64,000 nt of DNA. Source: an uncultured Vampirovibrio sp. Its GTDB lineage: Bacteria; Cyanobacteriota; Vampirovibrionia; Gastranaerophilales; Gastranaerophilaceae. The stretch lies in contig CAJUAL010000007.1 of the NCBI GenBank assembly GCA_910584405.1, forward strand, positions 1 to 64,000. The letters run 5' to 3'. Position 1 is the stretch's first letter. The number at the start of each line of letters is the position of its first letter. Shown one piece after another: positions 27,917-37,076 of the stretch. The position numbers were made by a program, and so were the translations under genes. The notes under the pieces were generated by a model. That model ran no database searches. It worked only from the letters and a program-made list of their open reading frames with translations, and was not told where the DNA came from.

Positions 27917-28619
27917 AGCGTCTTTGCCTTTTTCCAAATTCTTGAATACATTCAGATAACAGATTTTTATCAAATTCCGGCCAAAATTCGTTGCGGATAA
28001 TTATTTCAGAGTATGCAATCTGCCACAACAGATAATTTGAAATCCTTTGCTCTCCGCCTGTTCTGACTAAAATATCAGGGTCGGGAACATTTGCGGTATA
28101 TAGGTATTTGCTGATTGTATCAGGTGTTATTTTTTCGGGTGATATTCCTGAGCGAGTAATTTCTCTCACCGCGTGTGTAATCTCATCGCGAGAGCCGTAA
28201 TTTAGTGCAATTTGAAGTATTACACCCGTATTGTTTTTGGTTGTTTCAACAGCGTTAGCAAGAATCTTTTGCAAGCTTGCTGATAATCTTGTTAAATCTC
28301 CTATGAAATGAATTTGAACGTTTTCTTTATGCATTTCAGCCAGTTCATTGGTTAGTGTAACTGCTACAAGGTTCATCAAAAAGTCGACTTCTTCCTGCTT
28401 GCGGTTCCAGTTTTCTGTTGAAAATGCGTAAACTGTCAGATATTTTACTCCAAAATCATTACATGCCCGAAGTGTTGCTTTAAGCGCTTCAACACCTTTT
28501 TTATGCCCGAGAGCGGTAGGCAATCCTTTTTCTTTTGCCCAGCGGCGGTTTCCGTCCATAATAATTGCTATATGCTGTAAGTTTGTATCTGTTATTATTT
28601 TTTGTATTTCTTTTTCCAT
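27906..28619 (-). CDS. uppS: Isoprenyl transferase (undecaprenyl diphosphate synthase)
   Basis: Cis-prenyltransferase that builds the C55 lipid carrier for peptidoglycan and surface glycans. 237 residues, normal length. Asp22 in IAIIMDGNRRWAKE binds Mg2+/diphosphate. LTVYAFSTENWNR and the C-terminal LVRTGGEQRISNYLLWQIAY with EFWPEF are the other family signatures. It heads the run uppS-rdgB-acrA-acrB-tolC and follows the repeat element after ilvD. With murE, the PBP and murI it makes this a cell-wall region. Confidence 0.95.
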   Translation of the reverse strand: MEKEIQKIITDTNLQHIAIIMDGNRRWAKEKGLPTALGHKKGVEALKATLRACNDFGVKYLTVYAFSTENWNRKQEEVDFLMNLVAVTLTNELAEMHKENVQIHFIGDLTRLSASLQKILANAVETTKNNTGVILQIALNYGSRDEITHAVREITRSGISPEKITPDTISKYLYTANVPDPDILVRTGGEQRISNYLLWQIAYSEIIIRNEFWPEFDKNLLSECIQEFGKRQRRYGK

Positions 28620-28660
28620 TGTTTTCCTTTATTTTAGGTATAGCTTTATTGTTTTATTTG

Positions 28661-28745
28661 TCACCCTGAACTTGATTCAGGGTCTATCAATGTTGGTTTG
28701 TTTATAATTGCTATTGTTAGATTCCGGATCAAGTCCGGAATGACG
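28661..28745. repeat. Palindromic repeat element, copy 2
   Basis: Hairpins CCCTGAACTTGATTCAGGG (28664-28682) and ATTCCGGA-TCAAG-TCCGGAAT (28721-28741), followed by GAC. It sits between ilvD and uppS. Same two-hairpin plan as 20411-20506. Confidence 0.8.
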
Positions 28746-28766
28746 TAAGACTTGTTTGTTTTCTAC

Positions 28767-30422
28767 TTACACTATTGCTCCATGTGAGGCATCTTGAACA
28801 TTTTTTGCGTATTTTGCCAAGTAACCTGATTTACATTTTAATTCAAACGGTTTTAAAGCTTTACGGCGTTTTTCAAGTTCAACATCAGACACAAGCAGAT
28901 TGATTTGGCGTGTGTTTATATCGATTTTTATTCTGTCACCGTCTTTTATAAGTGCAATATTTCCGCCGTTAGCCGCTTCAGGACATACGTGTCCGATACA
29001 AATTCCGCGGGTTCCGCCTGAAAATCTTCCGTCTGTAATAAGAGCGCAGGTCGTTCCTAAACCTTTCCCGACAAGAAGTGAAGTCGGAGCAAGCATTTCT
29101 CTCATCCCCGGGCCGCCTTTAGGTCCTTCGTAGCGGATAATTATTATATCTCCGGCTTTAATCTTATCATCTTCTAAAGCTTTCATTGCTTCTTCTTCGG
29201 AGTCAAATGTTTTAGCGCTTCCTTCAAATTCATAGCATGACGGGTCAATTCCCGAAATCTTTGTTACACACCCTTCTGTTGCCAAGTTACCGTAAAGTAT
29301 TCCAAGTCCCGGTTTTGTTGTAAACGGTTCGTCATAAGGGTGAATTAAATCAGTATTTATATAGGCTTCTTTTGTGATTTCTGATATATTAAGCCCGCAT
29401 ACAGTTTTGTGATTTTTGATTCCGATATTAGCATCCGTAAGTGTTTTTAAAAGCGCCGGAACTCCTCCTGCTTTATGGAAATCTGTCATAGTTGGTACTG
29501 CTGCAGGGTCTAACTTAACAACCTGATGAATTTTATGGCTGAGTTCTTCAAAGTCTTTTAGGGTTACATCAATTCCGCCTGCGTTTGCTATTGCAAGAAT
29601 ATGTAAAAATGAGTTTGTAGAACCTCCCATTGCCAAATCACAAATAATTGCGTTTCTCAGAGTATCCTTATTGATAATATCTGACGGGCAAAGGTTTTGT
29701 CGTACAAGTTCAACAATTTGCAACCCTGATTCAAAGGCGATTCTTCGTTTTTTTGAAGATACGGCGGATGATGTTGCGCAAAACGGTAAACTCATTCCCA
29801 TAACTTCTGTCAGGCATGCCATTGTATTTGCGGTGTACATTCCTTGGCAAGAACCTGCTGTCGGGCAGGATTCTTCTTCAAGTTCAAGAAGTCTTTTTTT
29901 ATCAATTACACCGCTTCTATATTTTCCTACAGCTTCAAATGAGCCTTTTATCATTGTAAGCTTTTCGCATTTGCTTTCCCCCTCAAGCATAGGACCTGCT
30001 GTGACAATTATTGTAGGGATATTTATTCTTAGCGCTCCAATAAGCATTCCCGGGGTTATTTTATCGCAATTTGAAAGCAAAATTAGCCCGTCAAGCTGAT
30101 GAGCTTGCGCTACTGTTTCAACACAATCGGCAATTAAATCTCTTGACGGCAGAGAATATCTCATTCCGCAATGTCCCATAGAGATTCCGTCACAAACTGC
30201 GGGAACCCCGAATATAAACGCTTGTCCGCCGCCTGAGTGTATTCCTTTTTCAATCTGGCGTTCTAAATCCCGCATTCCGATATGACCCGGAACAAGGTCG
30301 GAAAACGAGCTTGCAATCCCGATAAATGGAGCTTTCATGTTCTTTTTGCTTACCCCTGTTGCCATTAAAAGTCCACGATGCGGAGTTCTTGCGATTCCCT
30401 CTTTTATATTGTCACTTCTCAT
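28767..30422 (-). CDS. ilvD: Dihydroxy-acid dehydratase
   Basis: Third step of isoleucine and valine synthesis: dehydrates 2,3-dihydroxy acids to 2-keto acids with an Fe-S cluster. 551 residues, standard. N-terminal TPHRGLLMATGVSK, cluster cysteines in LSNCDKITPGM and SCPTAGSCQGMYTANTM, and the C-terminal DGRFSGGTRGICIGHVCPEA. It overlaps nagA by 4 bases (ATGA), so they are co-translated although unrelated in pathway. No other ilv gene is in the window. Confidence 0.96.
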   Translation of the reverse strand: MRSDNIKEGIARTPHRGLLMATGVSKKNMKAPFIGIASSFSDLVPGHIGMRDLERQIEKGIHSGGGQAFIFGVPAVCDGISMGHCGMRYSLPSRDLIADCVETVAQAHQLDGLILLSNCDKITPGMLIGALRINIPTIIVTAGPMLEGESKCEKLTMIKGSFEAVGKYRSGVIDKKRLLELEEESCPTAGSCQGMYTANTMACLTEVMGMSLPFCATSSAVSSKKRRIAFESGLQIVELVRQNLCPSDIINKDTLRNAIICDLAMGGSTNSFLHILAIANAGGIDVTLKDFEELSHKIHQVVKLDPAAVPTMTDFHKAGGVPALLKTLTDANIGIKNHKTVCGLNISEITKEAYINTDLIHPYDEPFTTKPGLGILYGNLATEGCVTKISGIDPSCYEFEGSAKTFDSEEEAMKALEDDKIKAGDIIIIRYEGPKGGPGMREMLAPTSLLVGKGLGTTCALITDGRFSGGTRGICIGHVCPEAANGGNIALIKDGDRIKIDINTRQINLLVSDVELEKRRKALKPFELKCKSGYLAKYAKNVQDASHGAIV

Positions 30423-31324
30423 AATGTTATCCTTGTTATGTTAAATTTATCATCCCACTCTACTTCTCCGACAGGTGTCAGGTTGTGGTATTTGTATGAA
30501 TTTAAAATATATTGCTGAGGAAACATTTCTTTTTGCCCGAGAATTTTTATAATATCCGGTAAAAGCTTTGTGCTTCCCGCAATTGTTCCTGTTGCGGATG
30601 TTGCTTTTTCTCCGTCAAAAAAGATTTTTGAACCCGCAAATTCAAATTCTTTTACTTCACTATGTGTACACGGTAAGCAGTCAGAAATCAGCAGGATTTT
30701 ATCAAGATGTTTTGCTTTAAAAAGTAAATTTAGCGCATCATCTGATACGTGAACCCCGTCTGCAATAATTTCTGTATAAATATTATCGTTTATTAAAGCT
30801 GATAGTGCTGTTGAACTTCCTCTGTGCGAAATTCCACTCATTGCGTTAAACATATGTGTAACCCCGTCACACCTGTTTAGGTTTCCTCCCATACAGTGTC
30901 CTGCCTGAATTTTTATACCTTTATGATGTAAGTATTCAAAAAGTTCGGTTTCACACAACTCAGGAGCCAGTGTTACGATTTTTATGAAATCATCTTCCAG
31001 CAGTTTGAAATTCTCAACTGTTGGGGACAAAAAGTATTTTTCGTCATGGATTCCTTTTTTTTCGGGATTGAGAAATATTCCTTCAAGATGAATCCCGCAG
31101 ATTTTTGCCATATCTTTGGTTTGCCGTGCGGAAGCTTCTTTTATAACGCGGATTTGGCGTTTTGTATTTTCAACAGAATCAGTTACAAGTGTAGGGAAGA
31201 TAAATCCGATACCTTCTTTTAAAAGTTTTTGGCAAACTTCCAAAACTTCTTCTACCCCTGCGGTGTTAAAATCAACTCCGTAACAGCCGTGAAAATGTTG
31301 TTCTATTAAAAGCGGTGTTTTCAT
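30419..31324 (-). CDS. nagA: N-acetylglucosamine-6-phosphate deacetylase-like, short
   Basis: Amidohydrolase that removes acetate from GlcNAc-6-phosphate, used in recycling cell-wall and host amino sugars. 301 residues against about 380 in the usual family: the N-terminal beta-sandwich half is missing and the chain begins at the metal motif EQHFHGCYGVDF. Other motifs are present: GIHLEGIFLNPEKKGIHD, AGHCMGG, GVTHMFNAMSGISHRGS, IADGVHVS, and the catalytic Asp in LISDCLP. The barrel is complete, so it may still be active. Start ATG 31324 follows a GC-richer intergenic element. It overlaps ilvD by 4 bases. Confidence 0.85.
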   Translation of the reverse strand: MKTPLLIEQHFHGCYGVDFNTAGVEEVLEVCQKLLKEGIGFIFPTLVTDSVENTKRQIRVIKEASARQTKDMAKICGIHLEGIFLNPEKKGIHDEKYFLSPTVENFKLLEDDFIKIVTLAPELCETELFEYLHHKGIKIQAGHCMGGNLNRCDGVTHMFNAMSGISHRGSSTALSALINDNIYTEIIADGVHVSDDALNLLFKAKHLDKILLISDCLPCTHSEVKEFEFAGSKIFFDGEKATSATGTIAGSTKLLPDIIKILGQKEMFPQQYILNSYKYHNLTPVGEVEWDDKFNITRITL

Positions 31325-31430
31325 TTTTCTCCCTCACTCTAACCCTCAGCCCTTCGGCACGCAGTCTCACTCGGCTTATAACTTCGCCGGTTCGGTTAGT
31401 GTCCCTTAAGGCGCGAGGGCAGGAAATCGT
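31325..31430. repeat. Gene-free, GC-richer, repeat-like spacer
   Basis: The 106 bp between murE and nagA hold no coding frame of note and look clearly less AT-rich than their surroundings. They contain CCCTCACTCTAACCCTCAG on one side and CCTTAAGG with GCGCGAGGGCAGG on the other. The look is that of a dispersed intergenic repeat. No second copy was found in the window. Confidence 0.4.
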
Positions 31431-32906
31431 TTATATTACACTTCCTGCAAATACTTTTCTTGCTTGTTCTCTGTCATCAAAATGGATTGTTTTATCTTTG
31501 AGAATTTGGTAATCTTCGTGACCTTTTCCTGCGATAATTACAACATCGTTATTGTCTGCAATTGTTTTTAACAGTGCAATTGCTTCTCCTCTATCAGGTT
31601 CAACAGTAACTCGTTCAGGTGATACTGATTGAAGTCCTGCGATAATATCTGTGATAATTTGCTGAGGATCTTCTGAACGTGGGTTGTCACTTGTTATAAT
31701 TATTTTATCTGCAAGTTTTTGAGCTATAGCTCCCATTTTTGGACGTTTTGTAGCATCTCTGTCGCCGCCGCAGCCAAACAGACAAATAAGTTTGCCGTCT
31801 TTTGGCGTAATTTCTCTTGCTGATTTTAATACGTTTTCCAAACCGTCAGGTGTGTGTGCGTAATCAACTATTACAAGCGGTTTTTTGTTTACAATCTCAA
31901 ATCTTCCCGCAACACCGTGAACATTTTGTAATGCTTTTAATGCAACTTTTATATCTATTCCCATTGCAATAGCAGAACTTACAGCCGCAAGTACGTTATA
32001 AACACTGAACATTCCGTTCATATGAAGATTTACGTTGTATTCTTCGCCCGCGATTACCAGTTTAAACTCAGCTCCGTTTAGTGAAAACTCAATATCTTTT
32101 GCCATAATATCTGCTGTGTTTTTAACCCCGTAAGTGTATTTTCTTACCCCTTCAGGAACCACAGATAAGAACTTTTGTCCGTATTCATCATCAAGGTTAA
32201 TTACTGCAAAATCATCTTCTGTTAAGCGTTCAAAAAGAAGTGCTTTTGCTTTAAAATAATTTTCCATTGTAATATGGTAATCCAGGTGGTCTTGGGTCAG
32301 ATTTGTTAAAATTGCACCGTTAAATCTGCATCCGCCGACTCTGTTTTGCTCAAGTGCGTGAGAACTTACTTCCATAACAACATTATCAATTTTTTCAACA
32401 TCTTTAATCATTCTAAGTGTTGCTTGAAGTTCGGGTGCTTGCGGAGTTGTATGTTTTGCATCTCTGTATTCTCCGTTTGATGATAATTTGTAGCCTAAAG
32501 TTCCGATAAGTGCACATTTTTCTTGGTTTTCTTCAAATATCTTTTGAATAAGGTGTGTAACGGTTGTTTTTCCGTTAGTACCCGTAATTCCTATTAAATT
32601 TAAGCCTAAAGACGGTCTTGAGTAAAATCTGTCTGCGATATCTGCAATTTTGTGTCTTGTAGAATCTACTATTACCTGAGGAACATTTACCCCTTCAACT
32701 TTTCTTTGTGCAAGTAATGCTGCAGCTCCGTTTTCTATTGCCATTTGTGCGTATTCATGACCGTCAGTATGTTCTCCGACAAGACAGATAAAAATATCGC
32801 CTTTTTTAGTCGTTTTGGAATTGTATGAAATTCCTGAGATTTCTACATCTTTAAAGTTTATTAAATCGTCATATTTCAAATATTCGATAAGTTCGTCTAA
32901 TTTCAT
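31431..32906 (-). CDS. murE: UDP-MurNAc-L-Ala-D-Glu:meso-DAP ligase
   Basis: Adds the third stem-peptide residue to the peptidoglycan precursor, in the cytoplasm. 491 residues. ATP loop GITGTNGKTTVTHL, substrate motifs TTPQAPELQ and EVSSHALEQNRV, then DYAHTPDGLENVL and CLFGCGGDRDATKRPKMG. ITSDNPRSEDP contains DNPR, the signature of enzymes that use meso-diaminopimelate rather than lysine, so the wall is of the DAP type. It starts 14 bp after the PBP gene, the usual ftsI-murE order of the dcw cluster; murF and mraY are not here. Confidence 0.96.
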   Translation of the reverse strand: MKLDELIEYLKYDDLINFKDVEISGISYNSKTTKKGDIFICLVGEHTDGHEYAQMAIENGAAALLAQRKVEGVNVPQVIVDSTRHKIADIADRFYSRPSLGLNLIGITGTNGKTTVTHLIQKIFEENQEKCALIGTLGYKLSSNGEYRDAKHTTPQAPELQATLRMIKDVEKIDNVVMEVSSHALEQNRVGGCRFNGAILTNLTQDHLDYHITMENYFKAKALLFERLTEDDFAVINLDDEYGQKFLSVVPEGVRKYTYGVKNTADIMAKDIEFSLNGAEFKLVIAGEEYNVNLHMNGMFSVYNVLAAVSSAIAMGIDIKVALKALQNVHGVAGRFEIVNKKPLVIVDYAHTPDGLENVLKSAREITPKDGKLICLFGCGGDRDATKRPKMGAIAQKLADKIIITSDNPRSEDPQQIITDIIAGLQSVSPERVTVEPDRGEAIALLKTIADNNDVVIIAGKGHEDYQILKDKTIHFDDREQARKVFAGSVI

Positions 32907-32920
32907 TATATTTCTCCTTG

Positions 32921-34678
32921 TTATTGTTTTTTCCCTGTTGCAGGTATTTTGTCAGGTTTGAGGTCAAGTATTCTTGCCGTTTGCTCGGCTACTTCGTGAA
33001 ATACCGGACCTGCTACTGTATTACCCCAGATAGCACCTTTTGAAGCACTGTCAACAACTACATAAATAAGTACTTTCGGGTCGCTTGCAGGCAGGTACCC
33101 GATAGTTGATGTGTACATTGCGCCTGAATAACCTGAACCGTTTTCAAGAGGTTTTCTGGAAGTTCCTGTTTTTGCCGCTACATTATATTTATCAAGTTTA
33201 ATACAAGATTTACCGTTATTTACACTCATTGCAAGAAGCTTTGTTATTGTTCTTGCTGTTTGAGGGCTTACGGTCGGTATTCGTTTAACTTTTTCGATTT
33301 CTTCTTCAGGTGAGTATTTTATAATATGCGGGGTTACTCTGACGCCGTCGTTTGCAAGTGCTGATACTGCTGATACCATTTGCATAATGGATACTGATGT
33401 TCCGTATCCGTATGACATTGTCATATGTAAACCTTTATCCCAGAATTTTGGTGATGCTAAAAGTCCTGAGGATTCTCCCGGTAAGTCTATACCTGATTTT
33501 TCTCCGAATCCGAATTTTTTCAGCATATCGTAAAATTCTCTGTGTGTCATCAAGAAGCCGACATTAACGGAACCGATGTTACTTGAGTGTTCAAAAAGGT
33601 ATACAAGATTGATTTTGCCGGGGGCTCCTCTTTGCTTATAATCGTAATTTTCAATTGTGTAAGGTCCGAATTTCATTCGACCCGGGTCATCAATCATTGA
33701 ATTTTCGTTGATTTTACCAAGTTCCATTGCACTGGTTACTGTAATTGTTTTAAATGTTGAGCCGGGTGGATAAACATCTGTCAGTGTCCAGTTTTTTATT
33801 TGGGTATTTGAAGCTTTTTGGAATTTGTTAGGGTCATATGTCGGGTAAACCGCATAACCTAAGATTTCTCCATTTTTCGGATCCATTACAATAACAGCTC
33901 CGCGCAGTGCTCCTTTTTCTTCAATAATCTTAAATAATTCTTTTTCGCATACGTGCTGAATTGCAGCATCGATGGTTAAGGTTACATCTTGCCCTTTCGG
34001 GTTTGTTGTAGGTACAACAGGGTCTGTTGAAAAATTGTAGATAATTTTACCGTCGCGGGTTTTATCATAAGTTGCTCTTACCGCGTGTTCAAGTTTATCT
34101 TTAGCTGTAAGTTCTACTCCGTTTGAAACCCCTGCGTCAAAGTTATAAAACCCGAGTACGTGAGAAGCAAATATTCCTTGCGGATATTCTCTTGTGTTTT
34201 TCTTATCAAGGCTTATCGAACGGAAATGGTTTTCTGCAATAATTTTTGAAAGTTTTTTTGCCGTATCTCGGTCTACATCTTTTTTTAGTGCAATAACAGG
34301 AATTTTTGTGTTAGAAAGTTTTGCATATAACGTTGCCTCAGGTATTCCTAAAACAGGCGAGAACAATTGGGCTATTTTTCTCGGGGTTTCTGTTTTAGAG
34401 TAATCTACGGGTCTTGCGTAAATATTATAGTAAATTCTGTCGGTTGCAAGTTTTATTCCGTGTCTGTCGTATATATCTCCGCGAACTGCAAAATCATGGC
34501 TTGAACGCTGCATTTTCCCGCGTTCACGGTATTTCTTGAAATCAAATATTTGTATCATAAACAGATGGATAAGTAAAAATATTAGTGCTACACAGTATAA
34601 AATATCCAGCCAGTTTGATACTTTATTACAATACTTTCCCCTTGAGATTTTTGCTTTGTCTTCAATATCTCTTCTCAT
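32921..34678 (-). CDS. ftsI: Penicillin-binding protein, class B transpeptidase (FtsI-like)
   Basis: Cross-links septal peptidoglycan. 585 residues. Short cytoplasmic tail, one membrane helix (about 25-45), then the dimerisation domain beginning HDFAVRGDIYDRHG. The transpeptidase domain has the catalytic Ser307 in PPGSTFKT (SxxK), SSN in EHSSNIGSVN, and KTG in VAAKTGTSRKP. There is no PASTA domain. The order with murE supports FtsI rather than the elongation PBP2, but the choice is by context. The gene is the first of a leftward run ending at the tolC-like gene. Confidence 0.92.
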   Translation of the reverse strand: MRRDIEDKAKISRGKYCNKVSNWLDILYCVALIFLLIHLFMIQIFDFKKYRERGKMQRSSHDFAVRGDIYDRHGIKLATDRIYYNIYARPVDYSKTETPRKIAQLFSPVLGIPEATLYAKLSNTKIPVIALKKDVDRDTAKKLSKIIAENHFRSISLDKKNTREYPQGIFASHVLGFYNFDAGVSNGVELTAKDKLEHAVRATYDKTRDGKIIYNFSTDPVVPTTNPKGQDVTLTIDAAIQHVCEKELFKIIEEKGALRGAVIVMDPKNGEILGYAVYPTYDPNKFQKASNTQIKNWTLTDVYPPGSTFKTITVTSAMELGKINENSMIDDPGRMKFGPYTIENYDYKQRGAPGKINLVYLFEHSSNIGSVNVGFLMTHREFYDMLKKFGFGEKSGIDLPGESSGLLASPKFWDKGLHMTMSYGYGTSVSIMQMVSAVSALANDGVRVTPHIIKYSPEEEIEKVKRIPTVSPQTARTITKLLAMSVNNGKSCIKLDKYNVAAKTGTSRKPLENGSGYSGAMYTSTIGYLPASDPKVLIYVVVDSASKGAIWGNTVAGPVFHEVAEQTARILDLKPDKIPATGKKQ

Positions 34679-34786
34679 TTTCTATCCCTTAATACTCTTA
34701 TTTTATCACAACGCTTGTTAAATATCACAATTATTAAATAAATTTACGAAATTATAATTTTTTTTAATTTATAGTATATTGTTTGT

Positions 34787-36112
34787 ATGAAAAGAACCTC
34801 TATTTGTTTAATTTTATTATTATTTTGCAGTATTAAAGCTAATGCCGTAGAGATTGTTTACCCTAAATCGAATAATGTTACGATAAATTCCGAGTCAACA
34901 TTTTTTATCGGAAATGAAAACCCCGAGCGTGAATTGTATATTAATTCTGATAAGGTTAATATACACCCCTCTGGAGGTTTTTTACACCCTGTTAAATTAA
35001 GTGTCGGTGAAAATATATTTAAAGTGGGTGATTTAGAGTACAAGATAACAAGAAATGCCGCTGTTGATTACGAGTCTTCCGTAAAAGAAGTTTTATATAA
35101 ACAACCAAAAATATATCAAATGGCTAAAGATAATGTTCCGTTGTGGGCTACTCCTTATGCTCATGGACTGAACAGATTACAACATCTTAAAAAAGGGATT
35201 GTATTAAAAGTAATCGGTGAATTTGGCGATTTTTATAAGGTTCAATTGGCAAGAGATGATTATGCGTGGGTTTTAGTCGGAGATGTCGTAGGGGGGGATA
35301 CAGTAAATCCTCCTGCAAAAGTTCAAGGTTTTATCTATAGCGAAGAACCCGACAAAAGAGTTTTTACAATTAAATTAAGCAAGAAAGTTCCATATATTTT
35401 GAGTGAGTCAAGCGGATTGGATTTGGTTGTATATAATGTATCAGGGTATCCCGAGGATAAGTATGAATTTCATATAAATAAAACCGGAAAACTTTTCGGG
35501 TACAAAGCGTATTACAAAAATAACAGTGAGCTTGTTATAGAGGTTAAAAATCATCCCTCTAAACTTGAAGGACTTAACATAACGCTAGACCCCGGTCATG
35601 GCGGCTCTGAAATCGGTGCGATTGGTTGTCTTGGAGATAAAGAAAAAGATGTTAATCTTGCAATAATATTGAAATTGAAGAATATTCTTGAACAATCAGG
35701 AGCTAATGTCTTTTTAACAAGAGAAGATGATAGTGATGTCGGGCTTTATGACAGGGTTAAAATCTCTCAGAAAAACGATTCTGATATTTTTATAAGTATT
35801 CATAATAACGCATTACCTGATTCTCAAGCTTTTTCAGGTCGATCAGGAGCTTCTGTATTTTATTTTTATCCTCAGTCGAAAGATATCGGGAAAAAAGTTC
35901 TGGAACAATTGATTAAAGTTGGAATGTGTGATGATAAGGTAAGGCGTGAAAGTTTTGCGGTTATAAGAAATACCGAGTCTTTGGCAATTTTGATTGAAGT
36001 CGGGTATATGATTGTCCCTGAAGATAATGCTAAAATTACTGATGAAAACTTTCAACTGCAAGCAGCAGAGGCTATAAAACAAGGTTTGGAGAATTATTTT
36101 AATGAGTTATAA
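34787..36112 (+). CDS. N-acetylmuramoyl-L-alanine amidase, Amidase_3 type
   Basis: Cleaves the amide between MurNAc and the stem peptide. 441 residues. Signal peptide about 1-20 (ending IKANA). Residues ~100-180 resemble an SH3-like segment (VPLWATPYAHGLNRLQHLKK). The zinc amidase fills the C-terminus: LDPGHGGSEIGAIG, Glu in KEKDVNLA, His in DIFISIHNNALP, and the catalytic Glu in ILIEVGYM. It is divergent from the PBP gene (108 bp between) and overlaps the DUF3326 gene by 11 bases. A second, longer amidase lies 1.7 kb away on the other strand, so the two probably divide the work of daughter-cell separation. Confidence 0.93.
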   Translation: MKRTSICLILLLFCSIKANAVEIVYPKSNNVTINSESTFFIGNENPERELYINSDKVNIHPSGGFLHPVKLSVGENIFKVGDLEYKITRNAAVDYESSVKEVLYKQPKIYQMAKDNVPLWATPYAHGLNRLQHLKKGIVLKVIGEFGDFYKVQLARDDYAWVLVGDVVGGDTVNPPAKVQGFIYSEEPDKRVFTIKLSKKVPYILSESSGLDLVVYNVSGYPEDKYEFHINKTGKLFGYKAYYKNNSELVIEVKNHPSKLEGLNITLDPGHGGSEIGAIGCLGDKEKDVNLAIILKLKNILEQSGANVFLTREDDSDVGLYDRVKISQKNDSDIFISIHNNALPDSQAFSGRSGASVFYFYPQSKDIGKKVLEQLIKVGMCDDKVRRESFAVIRNTESLAILIEVGYMIVPEDNAKITDENFQLQAAEAIKQGLENYFNEL

Positions 36113-37076
36113 CGGAGAAAAAATAGGAGCATTTATTGTCCCGACAGGAATTGGCGCATCAATTGGCGGGTACGCGGGGGATGCAGGAGCGTATGTGCGA
36201 AAATTTGCGAAAAAAGCAAAGATGATTGTAAACCCGAATGTCGTTAATGCGGGCGGATTTTCTGCAATTACGGATAATATGCTCTATACAGAAGGCTATA
36301 CCCTTGATTCGTTTTTTAAAGGTGAAGTTAATCTTTTGCCAACAATAGAAAATAAAGTCGGGGTAATTTACGATAAAGCCATATCGGAAGATGTTTTAAA
36401 TGTTCACATAAATACCCAAAATGCCGTAAAAACAGTTTACGGAGTTGATATTCATTCTTATGTGATTACAGAAGATGAAGTCGGGGTGGAATTTTTTATG
36501 ACAGATGAAGGGATTTCTGTCGGCAGTGTTAAAAATATCGAAACATTAAAGCAGGCATGTCAAAAACTTTTGGAGCAAGGTTGTGATGCTATTGCGATAG
36601 TTTGTTTATTTGAGGATCCCGAAGATGATAACCTTGATTATGCCAACGGGCAGGGAGCTGACCCTGTGGGCGGTGTTGAGGCTGTGATTTCTCATTATAT
36701 TTCTAAAGAATTTAAGGTTCCGTGTGCGCATTCTCCTGCGTTTGATGATTATAAGATTTATCCTGATTTGGTTAATCCGAAATCCGCGTCAGAATATATT
36801 ACACCGACTTTTTTGCCATGTATTTTATTAGGGCTTTCTCAGGCTCCGAAAATTACTCGAGATAATGAAGGTATAAATGTTAAAGATGTGGATTTCCTTG
36901 TTATGCCTTATAATGCAATGGGCTCCGTTCCCGTATTTGAAGCTTTAGATAGAGGGATAACTGTTTATGCTGTTAAAGAAAATTCAACAGAGCTTGATGT
37001 TACTAATGAAAAACTTTTCAATAATCCTAATATTATTGAGGTTGACACTTACGAAGAATGCTTAAACCGCATTTAA
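36102..37076 (+). CDS. DUF3326 family protein
   Basis: 324 residues of the DUF3326 family, conserved in cyanobacteria and plants, without a known function. The family blocks are clear: FIVPTGIGASIGGYAGDAGA at the start, MIVNPNVVNAGGF, GADPVGGVEAVISHYISKEF, VPCAHSPAF, and TPTFLPCILLGLSQAP. There is no signal peptide. It overlaps the amidase upstream by 11 bases and the converging murI by 15 bases. Position suggests a link to the envelope, but that is only context. The family supports a cyanobacterial relationship for the genome. Confidence 0.88.
   Translation: MSYNGEKIGAFIVPTGIGASIGGYAGDAGAYVRKFAKKAKMIVNPNVVNAGGFSAITDNMLYTEGYTLDSFFKGEVNLLPTIENKVGVIYDKAISEDVLNVHINTQNAVKTVYGVDIHSYVITEDEVGVEFFMTDEGISVGSVKNIETLKQACQKLLEQGCDAIAIVCLFEDPEDDNLDYANGQGADPVGGVEAVISHYISKEFKVPCAHSPAFDDYKIYPDLVNPKSASEYITPTFLPCILLGLSQAPKITRDNEGINVKDVDFLVMPYNAMGSVPVFEALDRGITVYAVKENSTELDVTNEKLFNNPNIIEVDTYEECLNRI

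Noticed and set aside
29671..30099. 142-codon frame antisense to ilvD
   Set aside because: Shadow of a strongly conserved gene; no ribosome site and no family likeness.
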